Part shown: positions 31,381 to 41,500 of the stretch, one piece after another
Position numbering within the stretch: position 1 is the stretch's first letter
How the letters are laid out: the number at the start of each line of letters is the position of its first letter
Source of the DNA: Prorocentrum cordatum
Taxonomy: Eukaryota; Sar; Dinophyceae; Prorocentrales; Prorocentraceae
Direction: 5' to 3'
Assembly: GCA_963575745.1 (NCBI GenBank)
Contig: CAUYUJ010018867.1
Span: forward strand, 27,501-91,500
Length of the DNA: 64,000 bases
The notes under the pieces: generated by a model
Told to the model about the DNA's origin: nothing
The model's input: the letters and a program-made list of their open reading frames with translations, nothing else
The model's database searches: none
Position numbers and translations under genes: made by a program

Positions 31381-32216
31381 TTTTTTTTGTTATTGTTATT
31401 ATTATTTACAGCCTCGGGACATGACAGCACGCTCACAAGGTGTCAGATTAAGGATCTGATGTTGATACAAAAAACTGTGAGATCAGAAGCGTCAACAGGT
31501 GGCGTCGGCTGGGAGTTGCCACAGCCACCACCTGGAGGATGAGATACATTTGCTGGCTCTGCCTGAGCAAAAAACTCATGCAGACAGCGCGGCGAGGAGG
31601 AAGGTTGAGTAGGCGGAGGAGGCCGGGAACACGAGGAGGGAGGACGAACAGGTAAGGCGGATCGAAAACCTGGGCGGAAGCAGTTCGAAAAATCCTCCTC
31701 CGTGAAATTCCGACTGGACCGGGACTCGCGAGAGAGAAATCGACGTTGGAAGGCGGATTCGGATCGGAGGCCCCAGCGTCTCGATCGACGCGCAGGGGGC
31801 CGCGCACTGCTCACAGAGCGAGGAGCGGCGGGATACGCAGAGAGCGAAGAAAGAGGATGAGAAGTGTGACAAAACTGCACGCGACCCCTTTCATTCTCAA
31901 GCGACAGATCGCTGAATGGCGCGCAAAAACTGCCGGTCAAGTCCCCAGATTCCCGCCTAAATCCGGCGGCGCTGCCGCGAGGGGCCCTGGCCTTCAATTT
32001 CTTCTCGGCCTCGCGGAGGGCCCAATCCCTCATGGGGTCACCGGGCGCGGGAGCTACGACGCCGCCCTGGCCCTTGCCAGTACCTTTCAGCAAACTCTGA
32101 GACAACGCGGTAGATTCGCCAGGACGCGCTGCAGCAGCAGCTCCGATTGCCATGGCGTGACGCTGACAGAATCGAACAGGCGTGTGAATTGTGAGAAATG
32201 CTCCACCAGGAGCTTA
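31381..32216 (-). mobile_element. LINE copy A, internally deleted but keeping both ends
   Basis: The 3' end is a T-run (31381-31388) then TTATTATTTACAGCCTCGGG, shared with copies B and G. The 5' end at 32166-32216 matches the 5' region of copy B (AATCGAACAGGCGTGTGAA, GCTCCACCAGGAGCT). A single 236-codon frame at 31443-32153 contains MRDWALREAEKKLK and PFSDLSLENERGR from the end of the ORF1 region. It then runs into ASDLTVFCINIRS, the start of the endonuclease. Most of the coiled-coil/RRM part and nearly all of endonuclease-RT are deleted. ORF1 and ORF2 regions are fused in frame here. Confidence 0.75.
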
Positions 32217-32350
32217 TGGGCTTCTAGGAATCATATTCATGTGTTTGTTGACGGGCGATTGTGACGACCTTGCGCGGTCTTTCTATACCGGCCCATTGAT
32301 GCTTCATGTCGTAGCGGAATAGGCTGCCCATAATCTCGAGGTCAGTGATG

Positions 32351-33035
32351 GTGACTCGAGCTTCCTTAAGAGCGTTAGCGGCGAAGCTAGAAGAGAAATC
32401 CCGGCGCGCTGGGAGGCTACGTGACAAAAAAAACTCGACGGAAGTTTTGCATAATTTTGCTCGGTTTAATTCGACTTCTCAAAATTTGAACATTCAGATC
32501 TGATTCCCGCTCGCCATCTTAATCTCAGCTCGAACGGGTATCGGCCGTTCGAGTCATTGTGACAAACGCTGTCGGACTTCCGACCTTAACTCGAGCTTTA
32601 AAACCGCTACAAAGCTGGTATGCACACTTTAATCGATCTAGAATCATCAGGCGCGTTCGTCTCCCCAGCATCTACGGCTCAACTCGGTCTGCTACTCGAG
32701 CTAGGTCCGCGAAACTATGGGTACTCTACTATTTTTTGTGAAAACGATGATGAATTTCTTCACTTTACTCGAACTGCAAATCAACTACAAAAATCTTCGT
32801 CATCAAACGCGATGGTCTCGCGTATCCCGTCTGCTATCAACACTGGGGCTGGAAACCTATTCGTACTCTGCTAATTTCTCGGAAATGGTGCACTTAACTC
32901 GAGAACTGCAGATGAACTACAAAACTGTTAAAAATCTGAAAGAAATCATCAAACGCGCTACCTTAACGCATCTGGACGCCTGATCTCGGCCTGCTATCAG
33001 CGCTGGGCCGAAGTACTAATCGTGTGCTCCTAATG
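32351..33035 (+). mobile_element. Helentron-like (HINE-like) repeat element, block 2
   Basis: Starts GTGACTCGAGCTTCC and repeats the block 1 left part (GAGCGTTAGCGGCGAAGC, CTCGACGGAAGTTTTGCATA, CGCTCGCCATCTTAATCTC). Three diverged core units follow to about 33030. The right terminus is absent because the A-tail of LINE remnant E begins at 33042. Confidence 0.6.
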
Positions 33036-33041
33036 TTTCGA

Positions 33042-33729
33042 TTTTTTTCTATCGGACCTCTGCAGTACATCACGGCGCCATTCGGCAAATGAAACAATAA
33101 AACCAAGGGACAAGACAGGATAGATGGCGGAACGGCGGTCGCCAGAGCCAGCGCAGCACCGGCAGGCGATGCCCCGCTGGAGGGGGACAGGGAGAACGAA
33201 GAAGAAAGGCAGAAACAAACGAGTGAGGGAGGGACGGGAGAAGGCAGGCAGGCAGGCAGGAAAAAGGCGAGGAACAATGAGCGAGAAGCGCCGGACGCGC
33301 CCGGCGAGAAAAAACGCCTGCGGGCGGAGCACTGCTCAGACCCGCACGGGGGGGGCCAGAGGGATGAAAGACGGCGGACGACGGCAACGGAAGCAGCAAG
33401 CAGAAAGGCCGAGAGGGAAAAAAGACGAGAAAAACAGAACGGGACAAGAAAACGAGAAAGCTAATAAAACAGAAAGAAAGCAAAAAAGAGAAAAATCGGA
33501 CTGCCAAAAATAAACTTACGAAAACACCAACTGAAAAGCCGTGGCCAGAGACGATCTTACGGCAGCATCGACACGACGCAATTCGGAGCAAAGGCGTTGG
33601 AACAATTAACATTCTCAGCGGAGATGCTTGAAACAGGAAATAAATTCCACACTCTCGTGCCATCCATTGCGGAACGCAAGGTAGTCCGGGCATGGAAAAG
33701 ACTCGCTCCTCGCAAGTAACAGAAGTGGC
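33042..33729 (-). mobile_element. LINE remnant E (3' end only) with a purine-rich insert
   Basis: T-run 33042-33048 followed by CTATCGGACCTCTGCAGTAC, the same 3' terminus as copy C/D. 33515-33729 aligns with the last coding part of copy C/D (33860-34080). Between them, 33113-33503 is a ~390-base purine-rich segment absent from C/D. It shares CGCCTGCGG...GAGCAC with the 3' UTR of remnant F. Sequence homologous to C/D breaks exactly where the A-tail of C/D starts. Confidence 0.65.
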
Positions 33730-33814
33730 TTTTTTTTTCTATCGGACCTCTGCAGTACACCACGGCACCATTCGGCAATTCAAACATTAAAATTCAGGGA
33801 CAAGACAAAAAAAC

Positions 33815-36211
33815 TCATTCATCGGGCTGCCAAGAAAAATAATTACGAAGGCTGTGCGAAGCCATCGGCACACGCCAACTGAAAAGCTGTGGCCAAGACG
33901 ACCTTTCGGCAGAATCGGCACGAAGCAATTTGCAGAGAAGGCGCTGAAACAATTTGACATTGTCAGCAGAGATGATTGAGTCAGGAAGAAGGTTGTACAC
34001 TCTCGTGCCACCCAATGCGGAACGCACAAGGTAGTCAGGGGCACGGAGAGAACACGGGTCACGCAAGTGACGGAAGTGGCGACGAGGGGAGCGGGGAGGA
34101 GGAGGGGAGGAGTCAACGGAGAAAAAAGCACCGAAGCACGGAGGGCTGAAACCGAGTACAGTGCGGTGAATAAGGCCCAAGTTGGCTATATCTCTGCGGG
34201 CAGAAAGTGGGGCAAGATTAAAATTGCGCAAAGCTTCGTACTCAGTTATGCCCAGGGTTCGTAAAAAACCAGTCTGGACACGGTCAAGCGGCAACAATAC
34301 AGAATTCGAAGCGTGTGAGAAGGCTGGCGTGCGGCATTCAATGAACGAAAGAATGCGCGCTGTATATAAGACAACAAGCTCGGCGACAGCGCGGTGGCGC
34401 CGCGAGCGAAGCAAGGCCTGAAGTCGCCAACCACATTCGTGCACACACTCAGATACCGCATCTGACATGACAAGCTTGCAATCAAAAGATACACCGAGAA
34501 TTTTAAAGTTGCCACCAGAAGGGCGGCGACGTGAAATAATGTGCCGGCTCTCCTTCGAAGCTTCAAACACAACAGCATTGGCACGGCCCCATTCGTGCAG
34601 ACACGACTGGCACTGCCCAATAGTGGCAAAAATCTCGTCGTCAGAAGAGGAGGGGAGGAAAGGACGGAAGGCGTTGAGATCGTCGGCATAAACAACTTCT
34701 TGAAAGTGTAACCTGGCAATTGCTTCGCTGGCATCACCGAAAAAGATGTTCCAAAAGGGCGGGCCCAAAACGGTCCCTTGAAACACCATGTTGGTCATGC
34801 AAATGAGACGCGAGAAGGCACCGCCAACTGTAATGCGGGCCTTCCGGGCCTCCAGCCAGCTAGAAAAGACTGCGCACAGAGCCAGGGGGATACCCCAAGC
34901 GCGTAGCTTCGCGAGCAGGCGGTCCGAATTCACACGGTCAAAGGCGCCGGACACGTCGGAACAGTACAAACCGATCCGCGCTCCCTCTGCGAGAAGGCCA
35001 AGCCATGTTAGCAAGAAATAAGAAATCGCGTCTCCGGCGCCGCGCCCAGGGCAATACGCAAATTGAAAAGAACCATAACACAAAGAGCGGGACACACGGG
35101 GAGACAAGAAAGAAAGAAGAATACGTTCGGCGCACTTGGACAGCTGAGAAGTAAGATGAATTCCACGATAATTCACAGGATCATGCAAAGACCTCCGCTT
35201 GTGGAGGGGGCAGATATGATGCAAACGCCAAGGCTCCGGCCATCTGCCTGTGCGAATGATAGACCTAATCAAAATAGCAAGCGGCAAGGCGAGAGAGGCA
35301 GAACAGGCGACAAAAATGCGAACAGGAATCTCGTCAGGCCCTGTAGCGGAATCGCGTTTGAGCTGTGTAAGCACGTTAAAGACTTGTCTCACCCGGACGG
35401 GGAAAAAGTCAGTCTGCTCCACTGGAAGGCGCTGAGGAATGTCAGAAAAACAATTCCTCTCCACAGTTGGGATGGACCAGCGATCAGAAAACGAATTCGC
35501 GAAAAAATCTGCCTTCTCGTCAGCTCTGACGACCCACGCGCCATTGGCACGGCGAAGAGCAGGCGAAGATGACTTGACGGCCTTGCCGAACAGCTGGTTT
35601 GAAAGCCTCCACCAAGCTTTCGAACCACGCTGCAAAGAACGAAGCTTCAAACGAATTCTGTTACAATACGAATTAAAAGAATCTAAAAGAATTTTGCTGC
35701 AATCCTGAACTGCAAACGGAAACTCTGGAGAATCTGCAGCCGCGGCTTTGCGAGCGACAGCGTCGAAACATTCCTGCGTCAACCAAGGATGGCTCCACCG
35801 GACCGGCACAGAGACTTTGCGAACGTGACGCTCCGCAGCATTCAAAATATTCTCCGTCAGAAACTGTGCTCCAAAATCTGGGTCCCCGTTAAGGCAACTC
35901 CAATCTTTACAATTGAGCTCACGAGAGACGCACTTCAAATTCGAAGCATTAAACTGCCAACACATTCTCGTGCATAAGGAGACGGACAAAGGGGGAAAGA
36001 GGAGAGACAAAAAGACGACCCGATGATCAGCAATTCTCGGTAGGACTGACACTTCGGCAAACTCGTGCAAATCTGTCAAAATTAAATCAATTAAATATAG
36101 CTCTCTGGTAGGTTCGCGAACGATTTGTTCAAGACCATGACAATCGTGCAACTTCGATTCCATCTGGAGTCTGTCTGTTAGAATGTCGAAGCCCAATGGG
36201 ATTGTGGACAT
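33815..36211 (-). CDS. LINE C/D: endonuclease C-terminal part plus reverse transcriptase (798 aa open frame)
   Basis: Cellular non-LTR retrotransposon protein. Residues 1-75 hold the end of the AP-endonuclease domain (YLIDLILTD, RIADHR). A linker with HPWLTQECFD and LRSLQRGSKAWWRLSN follows. Reverse transcriptase spans about 310-580: VNYRGIHLTSQLSK, QFAYCPGRGAGDA, CSDVSGAFDRV (418-427), GTVLGPPFWN, YADD at 508-511 and KILGVSFD. The C-terminal region contains LGLIHRTVLG and ends FSWRVPMASHSLRNY. All catalytic RT aspartates are present. The first methionine lies inside the endonuclease domain, so the frame is the open remainder of a longer protein and is not expected to be functional. Confidence 0.85.
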   Translation of the reverse strand: MSTIPLGFDILTDRLQMESKLHDCHGLEQIVREPTRELYLIDLILTDLHEFAEVSVLPRIADHRVVFLSLLFPPLSVSLCTRMCWQFNASNLKCVSRELNCKDWSCLNGDPDFGAQFLTENILNAAERHVRKVSVPVRWSHPWLTQECFDAVARKAAAADSPEFPFAVQDCSKILLDSFNSYCNRIRLKLRSLQRGSKAWWRLSNQLFGKAVKSSSPALRRANGAWVVRADEKADFFANSFSDRWSIPTVERNCFSDIPQRLPVEQTDFFPVRVRQVFNVLTQLKRDSATGPDEIPVRIFVACSASLALPLAILIRSIIRTGRWPEPWRLHHICPLHKRRSLHDPVNYRGIHLTSQLSKCAERILLSFLSPRVSRSLCYGSFQFAYCPGRGAGDAISYFLLTWLGLLAEGARIGLYCSDVSGAFDRVNSDRLLAKLRAWGIPLALCAVFSSWLEARKARITVGGAFSRLICMTNMVFQGTVLGPPFWNIFFGDASEAIARLHFQEVVYADDLNAFRPFLPSSSDDEIFATIGQCQSCLHEWGRANAVVFEASKESRHIISRRRPSGGNFKILGVSFDCKLVMSDAVSECVHECGWRLQALLRSRRHRAVAELVVLYTARILSFIECRTPAFSHASNSVLLPLDRVQTGFLRTLGITEYEALRNFNLAPLSARRDIANLGLIHRTVLGFSPPCFGAFFSVDSSPPPPRSPRRHFRHLRDPCSLRAPDYLVRSALGGTRVYNLLPDSIISADNVKLFQRLLCKLLRADSAERSSWPQLFSWRVPMASHSLRNYFSWQPDE

Positions 36212-36368
36212 TAAAATCGCCGATTAGAAATACGCCTATGGCTGAAGATAGGTGCGTTTTCATCTCTGCAAACACACTTTGCAAGAAACTACTTCGGCGT
36301 AGAGAGGAGGACGGTAGAAATTGCCAAACAAAACAGGCCCGCAATCGAAATGAAATACAAACCAACAA
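36129..36368 (-). pseudogene. LINE C/D: endonuclease fragment upstream of a frameshift
   Basis: The frame contains VFLIGDFNVHNPIGLRHSN, the GDFNVH catalytic block of AP-type endonucleases. It leaves the frame of the RT part around 36190-36210. It begins immediately next to the hairpin end of the inserted element. Confidence 0.7.
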
Positions 36369-37484
36369 CTGGGCGCCGGCGGTAAACCGTCAACCTTTCT
36401 TACCGCCGGGGGACTCGTAGAGCTTCCTGACAATATATAATGTGGAACGATTTTCAGAGAACGACCAGTTTTTCAGCCCAAGCGATTATGATACTCCAAA
36501 GATGACTCTAACAAAACAAACAAACAGTTTTTCAATCGAGCTCGAGTATGAAACCGAGTTCAGACCTCTGAATGCGACAGGCGGACGTGTCTCATGTCTG
36601 CGGATCGATTTCTGTGATTACCAGCTCTGCAGCCCATACAGTATGAGTTAAGTGCAGAAAACCGAGAGTACCTCTCAGGATGACTCGAATAATACAACAA
36701 TTTCGCGGATCTCGTTCGAGCAGCAGACCGAGTTCCGAGCTCTCGATTCGACGAACGGACGCGCCTGATGTCTCGAAATCGATTCCTGTGACCAGCAGCA
36801 CTGTAGCCCCCCCAAGCACGATTCATGCACAGAAAACCGAGAGCACTTCTCAAGATGACTCGAACAATACGAATGGGTTCGCGAACCTAGCTCGGGAAGA
36901 AGGCCGATTTCAGAGCTCTTGATGCAACAGACGAACGCGCCTGATAATTCTCAATCGATTTCTGTTAGTATGAGCTCTGTGGCTGCCCTATAGATCGAGT
37001 TAAGTACGAAAAACCGAGAGCGTCTGCTACAATGACTCGAATAATACGAATAGGTTTGCGACCCTAGCTCGGCTAGCAGACCGAGTTCAGACCTCTGGAT
37101 TCAACAGGCGAACGCGCCTGATCATTCTGAACGCATTAGCTGTGCTGACCAGCTCTGTAGGTGTCCTGAAGCTCGAGTTATCTTGAGAAAACCGACAGCG
37201 TGTATCACGATGACTCGAAACGGCCGTTCCCGCCCGTGTGCTTTTTGGCCTTCAAAGTTACCCGATCGAGCTGAGATCAAGATGGCGAGCGGGAATAAGA
37301 TCGAATATCATGGGAAAAAATACTAGAGCTCTAACGAATTGTCAAATTTCGAGAACAAAATTTTCAACCGACCAAAAGTCACCAAAAGGTCCGTCGAGAT
37401 TTTTCTTGCCAACAAGCTCTGGGACGCGCCGGAATTACTCTTAGCTTCCAGCTATAACTAGCTAAGGGAAGCTCTACGAGTTAC
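36368..37484 (-). mobile_element. Helentron-like (HINE-like) element inserted in a LINE, block 3
   Basis: Perfect 15-bp subterminal inverted repeats: ACTCGTAGAGCTTCC at 36413-36427 and its inverse at 37467-37481. Outside the first lies a hairpin with a perfect 10-bp stem, CCGGCGGTAA at 36376-36385 and TTACCGCCGG at 36400-36409, loop 14. The core holds four ~177-bp tandem units, with (G/A)AAAACCGAGAG marks at 36655, 36832, 37010 and 37184. The ~250 bases next to the far end match blocks 1 and 2. On the LINE strand the flanks read ...GCCGAGT / TGTTGG..., as if inserted between two T residues with no duplication. Subterminal inverted repeats, a hairpin at one end, a tandem-repeat core and TT insertion are the features described for Helentron-derived HINEs. 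The identification is by analogy and no Rep/helicase gene is present. Confidence 0.65.
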
Positions 37485-38573
37485 ACTCGGCAGAAACAGA
37501 ATTAGCGAGAGGGGAAACGAGCGAAGAATATTGGTCAAGCGCGAAAACGGCGACTCCACCACCGCTGCGGTTCCGATCTCGTCGACAGACGCACAAGCAA
37601 ATTAAAGCAGGAGGCGCAGAAAGGAGAGAGATACGAGCTTCCAACTCAGACTGGGACGAGAAAAAAACCCTGAATATTAATATGCCAAATGGTGAATCCG
37701 CGCTGAATCGAGGAGGGTGAGACCTGGATTCGCCAAAGTCCCCTCCCCGAGGTGAAGGGCGTGCATCAGAAGAAGGCTCCAGTAAACACTCGTGCAAACT
37801 CAACTGGCGCTGAGAACGAGAGCTTTGGCACGAAACTCCTCTTTCAGAGGACCGGGCAAAGTGTTCAAACGGCCGGGTAAGGCAGCTCGAAAAATCTGTT
37901 CCCGCAACCGTCCGGGCAAGGCGGCTCGGAAATTCTGCTCCGGAGGATGGCTGGGTAAGGCGGCTCGAGAAATCTGCCCCCGAAAAACCAGCAGGGTAAG
38001 GCGGCTCGAAAATTCTGCTCCAGACGACGGCCGGGTAAGGCGGCTCGAAAATTCTGCTCCCGAGGACGGCCGGGTAAGGCGGCTCGAAATTTCGGCCCTG
38101 GAGGTTGGCGGGGCAAGGCGGCTCGAAAATTCTCCTCCGGAGGTCGGCCGGGTAAGGCGGCTCGAAAATCCGGATTCTCCGGAAGCCGGCAAACTAAGGC
38201 AATGTGGAAACTCGGCTTCGCTCGAGTCCAAAGCAAATGCTGTATTAGGCTCCAAAGGCAATGGAATCGGAGACGCGAAACATGGTCTCGACGATTCGCT
38301 TGCACAACCGGGTTTGGTTCGGGAATGCTGTTTGATGAGACGTTTCAGGAATGAAGAATCAAATCGAGGGCCTCGCCGTCGGAATCGACGTTGACGGAGC
38401 CGCGCGCTGCTCACAGGGTGAGGGGAAGCAGAAGCAACAAAAAAGTAAGGAGGAAAAAAAACTGTGAACAAAATTGCGCGCGACTCCGTGCATTCTAAAC
38501 AGTCAGATTCGTGTAAGGTGCAAGGAATCGCCCTGACAAATCTCCCGCTTCCTGTAAAAACCAGGAATTTCAT
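37485..38573 (-). pseudogene. LINE C/D: inter-domain linker with 13-residue tandem repeats, and start of endonuclease
   Basis: Two overlapping frames. The first (38573-37800) reads through the position where copy B has a TAG; here the codon is GAA. It then enters eight 39-bp repeats encoding FSSRLTRPSSGAE-like units (37870-38180). The second (37803-37474) carries HECLLEP and SGGGVAVFALDQYSS, matching the SGGVAIFVVDSL block of the copy B endonuclease. It is cut by the inserted element at ...SVSAE. The endonuclease N-terminal block FCINIRS is present only in a shifted frame. Confidence 0.65.
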
Positions 38574-39211
38574 CTACAGAAACGGCGCGCTCTTTATGAT
38601 CAATTTTCACATTTTTTCCAAGCGCAACTGACTGCAATTTGCTCGCCACTGCTTTCAAAGAGCCATCACGCATTACATTCACTCTGCTTTGGGCCGGTTT
38701 CACGACCAACATGGCAAGTGAAAAATTTGCCCTTGCCTCCAGCAGAGGACAAAAATGACCGCGCATCGTGCTCAAAGCGAATTGCGCATAGGATGCTGCT
38801 GAGAGAACGCGTGCGTTCCTCGGACCTTTATAAAAATGACCAATGTGAACAGGCTTGACAAAGCCCAATTATGTTCTGAACGTCCCGAACGCGGTCAGAC
38901 AAAGTCTCTGTTTGGAAACCAATCACTGCAACCTGGAAATTGGCGATGTCCATGGAATTCATCAGCGAAATCTGCTGCTTGGAAGCCGTGCTGGAAGGAC
39001 GACCTTCAACCACTGATAGACGGTCCCGGAAGTCGGCCATCTCATTCTTCAAGGGGTCGACAGTCTGGGAGACAGAAATCTTCATCTCGCTGCGCAAGGT
39101 GGCTTCCGTTGCCCTGATCATCTCTGAGACTTCCGTTCTGGTTGCCAAAGAAGCCATACCCTGCAAAATGCAATCCAATTTCTGCGAATCTGACATGTGC
39201 ACAGCAGGCAC
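38503..39211 (-). pseudogene. LINE C/D: ORF1-like coiled-coil and RRM-like region, frameshifted
   Basis: The 5' frame (39211-38828) contains a coiled-coil-like stretch ending VDPLKNEMADFRDRLSVVEG, then QVAVIGFQTE. The second frame (38868-38503) continues with HIGHFYKGPRN and the RRM-like remainder. Both align with the ORF1 region of copy B. The break is near 38850. Confidence 0.65.
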
Positions 39212-39290
39212 TGGGGGACTGAACCCGCACCCGGGCTAGCACCTGGGGCCGCCGCCACACTACACAACTCAGAACATGTAAAACATCAAC

Positions 39291-39295
<5 letters not shown>

Positions 39296-39386
<91 letters not shown>
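39296..39386. repeat. Uninterrupted run of 91 A
   Basis: It sits at the 5' limit of the minus-strand LINE C/D, on the strand opposite to that expected for its own tail. It could be the tail of a lost plus-strand element, a grown homopolymer or an assembly artefact. Confidence 0.95.
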
Positions 39387-39387
<1 letters not shown>

Positions 39388-40085
39388 AACGTCTCGAACT
39401 TATCTTGAATTTAATGAGCAAGAACAAACAAAATATGAAAAAAAGGAGAAATGCCTAAACACGAATTCCACCAAAAAATGACACTGGGACCTGCGCCGTC
39501 AAACAACCTTCCAATTGACGGACACGCCGCAAAATAATAGACATCAAGATATATTAACTCGGAACGAATGTATTCTGAATACGAAACGAGATATCGATTA
39601 TTGTTTTAGATTTAAATATTATATCTGAAAATAATATATAAAAAATAATATTTTGAAATATAATATCATGAAAATTCGTCTGGTAAACAAAATGTTTCTT
39701 GTATTTGAAACATTTATTTTTGTTGCTAGAGCAAAACAACATAAGCACAATCGAAACGTCAGAGACACTACGCTCTGTTTGTTCTTTTCGAATAAAAATA
39801 CAAAATTAATAATAAACGCAACATACCGACCCATATAATAACGACACAACTATGATCATAATAATGTAACAATACTACAATATATTTAATACAAGAGTTA
39901 ACTTTTTTTTTACATAATCTTAATAATATTAAAAAAATTAAAAATTCTGATACAATCTAATGGAAACACGAACACAGAATGCAATAAAAATATATCATTA
40001 TACAATAACAAATCAATAATACATGCGCATCCACTATCAAATCACTCTTGGAAATCTTTCGATGCATCAACTTCGAACGGGGGTG
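39387..40085. other. AT-rich island, no gene recognised
   Basis: About 700 bases of clearly AT-rich sequence (TAATATAT, ATTAATAA) amid GC-rich DNA. No mitochondrial cob/cox1/cox3-like frame is visible. Confidence 0.6.
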
Positions 40086-40327
40086 TGTGTATGTATATAT
40101 ATATATATATCACACACATTTCTCTGAGAGAAACAAGGCGAAAAACTTCGATGCCAATTTTGTATGATCCTGGACGCGCACTTGCAACTTGTATATGTAC
40201 ATCTATTATACATATATCTATATCTATATATATATATATAGAGAGAGAGAGCGGGAGCGAGAGAGAGAGAGAGAGAGAGAAACGCCAGAGAGAGAGATGC
40301 ATGCACGCAAACACACACACACACACA

Positions 40328-40406
<79 letters not shown>

Positions 40407-40415
40407 CATTATCAC
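40086..40415. repeat. (TA)n, (GA)n and (CA)n microsatellites
   Basis: TATATA 40093-40110 and 40215-40240, GAGAGA 40240-40295, a CA run at 40310-40384, then TA to 40405. Confidence 0.95.
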
Positions 40416-40795
40416 TGGATTCTAGTTTTGGTCTTCCTTTAAATCTAGATTTAAATGTTCCAACACCGGGCACGTCGATTCACTACATACATGCATTTGA
40501 ATCTAGATTTAAATGATTTTCAGACGCCCCCTTCCAACTTCATCAATTGAATCTAGATTAAAATGATGTCACACAAATCATCTATCTGAATCCTTTAAAT
40601 CGAGTTTTTAATGATTTCCATGGACCTGACCAATCTTCCTCATTCAAATCTAGATTTAAATGATTCGCATACACTGCATCCAGCTGTCAGCATTTAAATC
40701 TAGATTCCAATGATTTCCATACACATCCGCTCCCATATCATTTAAATCTAGATTCCAATGATTTCACTACACTCACGTGTCGTCAATCCTCTCGA
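40416..40795 (+). repeat. ~50-bp minisatellite anchored on the palindrome ATTTAAATCTAGATTTAAAT
   Basis: Seven units, each starting TTTAAATCTAGATT(T/C) and continuing AATGATTTCCATACAC-like sequence, begin near 40438, 40496, 40548, 40595, 40643, 40691 and 40739. The segment CACTGGATTCTAGTTTTGG links it to the TA/CA microsatellite. The same arrangement is found inverted at 52040-52230. Confidence 0.8.
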
Positions 40796-41174
40796 ACACT
40801 GCGCATTCTACCATCAGCGAGAACTGGGAGGAGCAAAAGGAGCAGGACGAGGAAAACGGAGAGGAAAGGGGGAGGAGCGGAAACCGAAACGCGACACGGA
40901 AGCGGAGGCGAAAGCTGATGCGGAGGCGGAAGCGCAAGCGACGGCCGAAACGAGAGCGGGCGGAGGCGACGCGGACGCGAAAGCGAAAACCGAAACGGAA
41001 ACAAGGACGTAGACGTGGAGGCGGAACCGAAGCCGCTACGGAAGGCCGAGGCGAAAACGAAACGGTAAACGAACGCGAAGGCAGACGCAAAAGCGCAGGA
41101 TGACACGGCAGAAGTCCAAGCGAAAACCGAAACGGAAGCGGAGGCGCAGGCCGAAATGGAACGAAAAAACGCAA
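40796..41174. repeat. GGCGGAAGCGAAAACG-type 6-bp degenerate repeat
   Basis: GAAACG, GGAGGC and GAAGCG hexamers repeat over about 340 bases downstream of LINE copy B. Confidence 0.75.
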
Positions 41175-41500
41175 TTTTTTTTTTATTATTATTTTTTTTT
41201 TATTATTTTTTTTGTTTTATTTTTTTTTATGGCCTCGCGACAGCATGGTTTCTACTCACAAGGTTGAATTACGCACTTCAACATCCGATTAAAAAACCGC
41301 ACGGCGAAAGAGAAGCACCCCTGAGCAGGGGGAAAAAACGGACAAAACTTCGAGTCTTAAACTTTCGTGTTTTGCCTCTGGAGCACTGCCGGGCAAAAGC
41401 TGGCAGCGGACCTCGCTGCTCCTGGGAGAACACACGGAAAAACGAGGGGGAGCGAGGGGGAGAGGAGGGGGGGGGGGGAAGAGAGGCGAGGGGAGACGGA

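Larger units (their letters stand above)
33730..39265 (-). mobile_element. LINE copy C/D, split by a 1.1-kb Helentron-like insertion
   Basis: The A-tail/3' end is at 33730-33760. The RT frame is at 33815-36211 and the endonuclease remnant at 36129-36368. The insertion occupies 36368-37484. The N-terminal endonuclease and linker lie at 37485-38400 and the ORF1-like part at 38503-39211. Coding homology to copy B resumes on both sides of the insertion without a gap of more than a few codons, so I read the two halves as one element. Frame breaks occur near 36200, 37650, 38550 and 38850. It belongs to a different subfamily from copy B (different 3' end, GTVLGPPFWN instead of GTYFGPPMWN). Confidence 0.75.
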
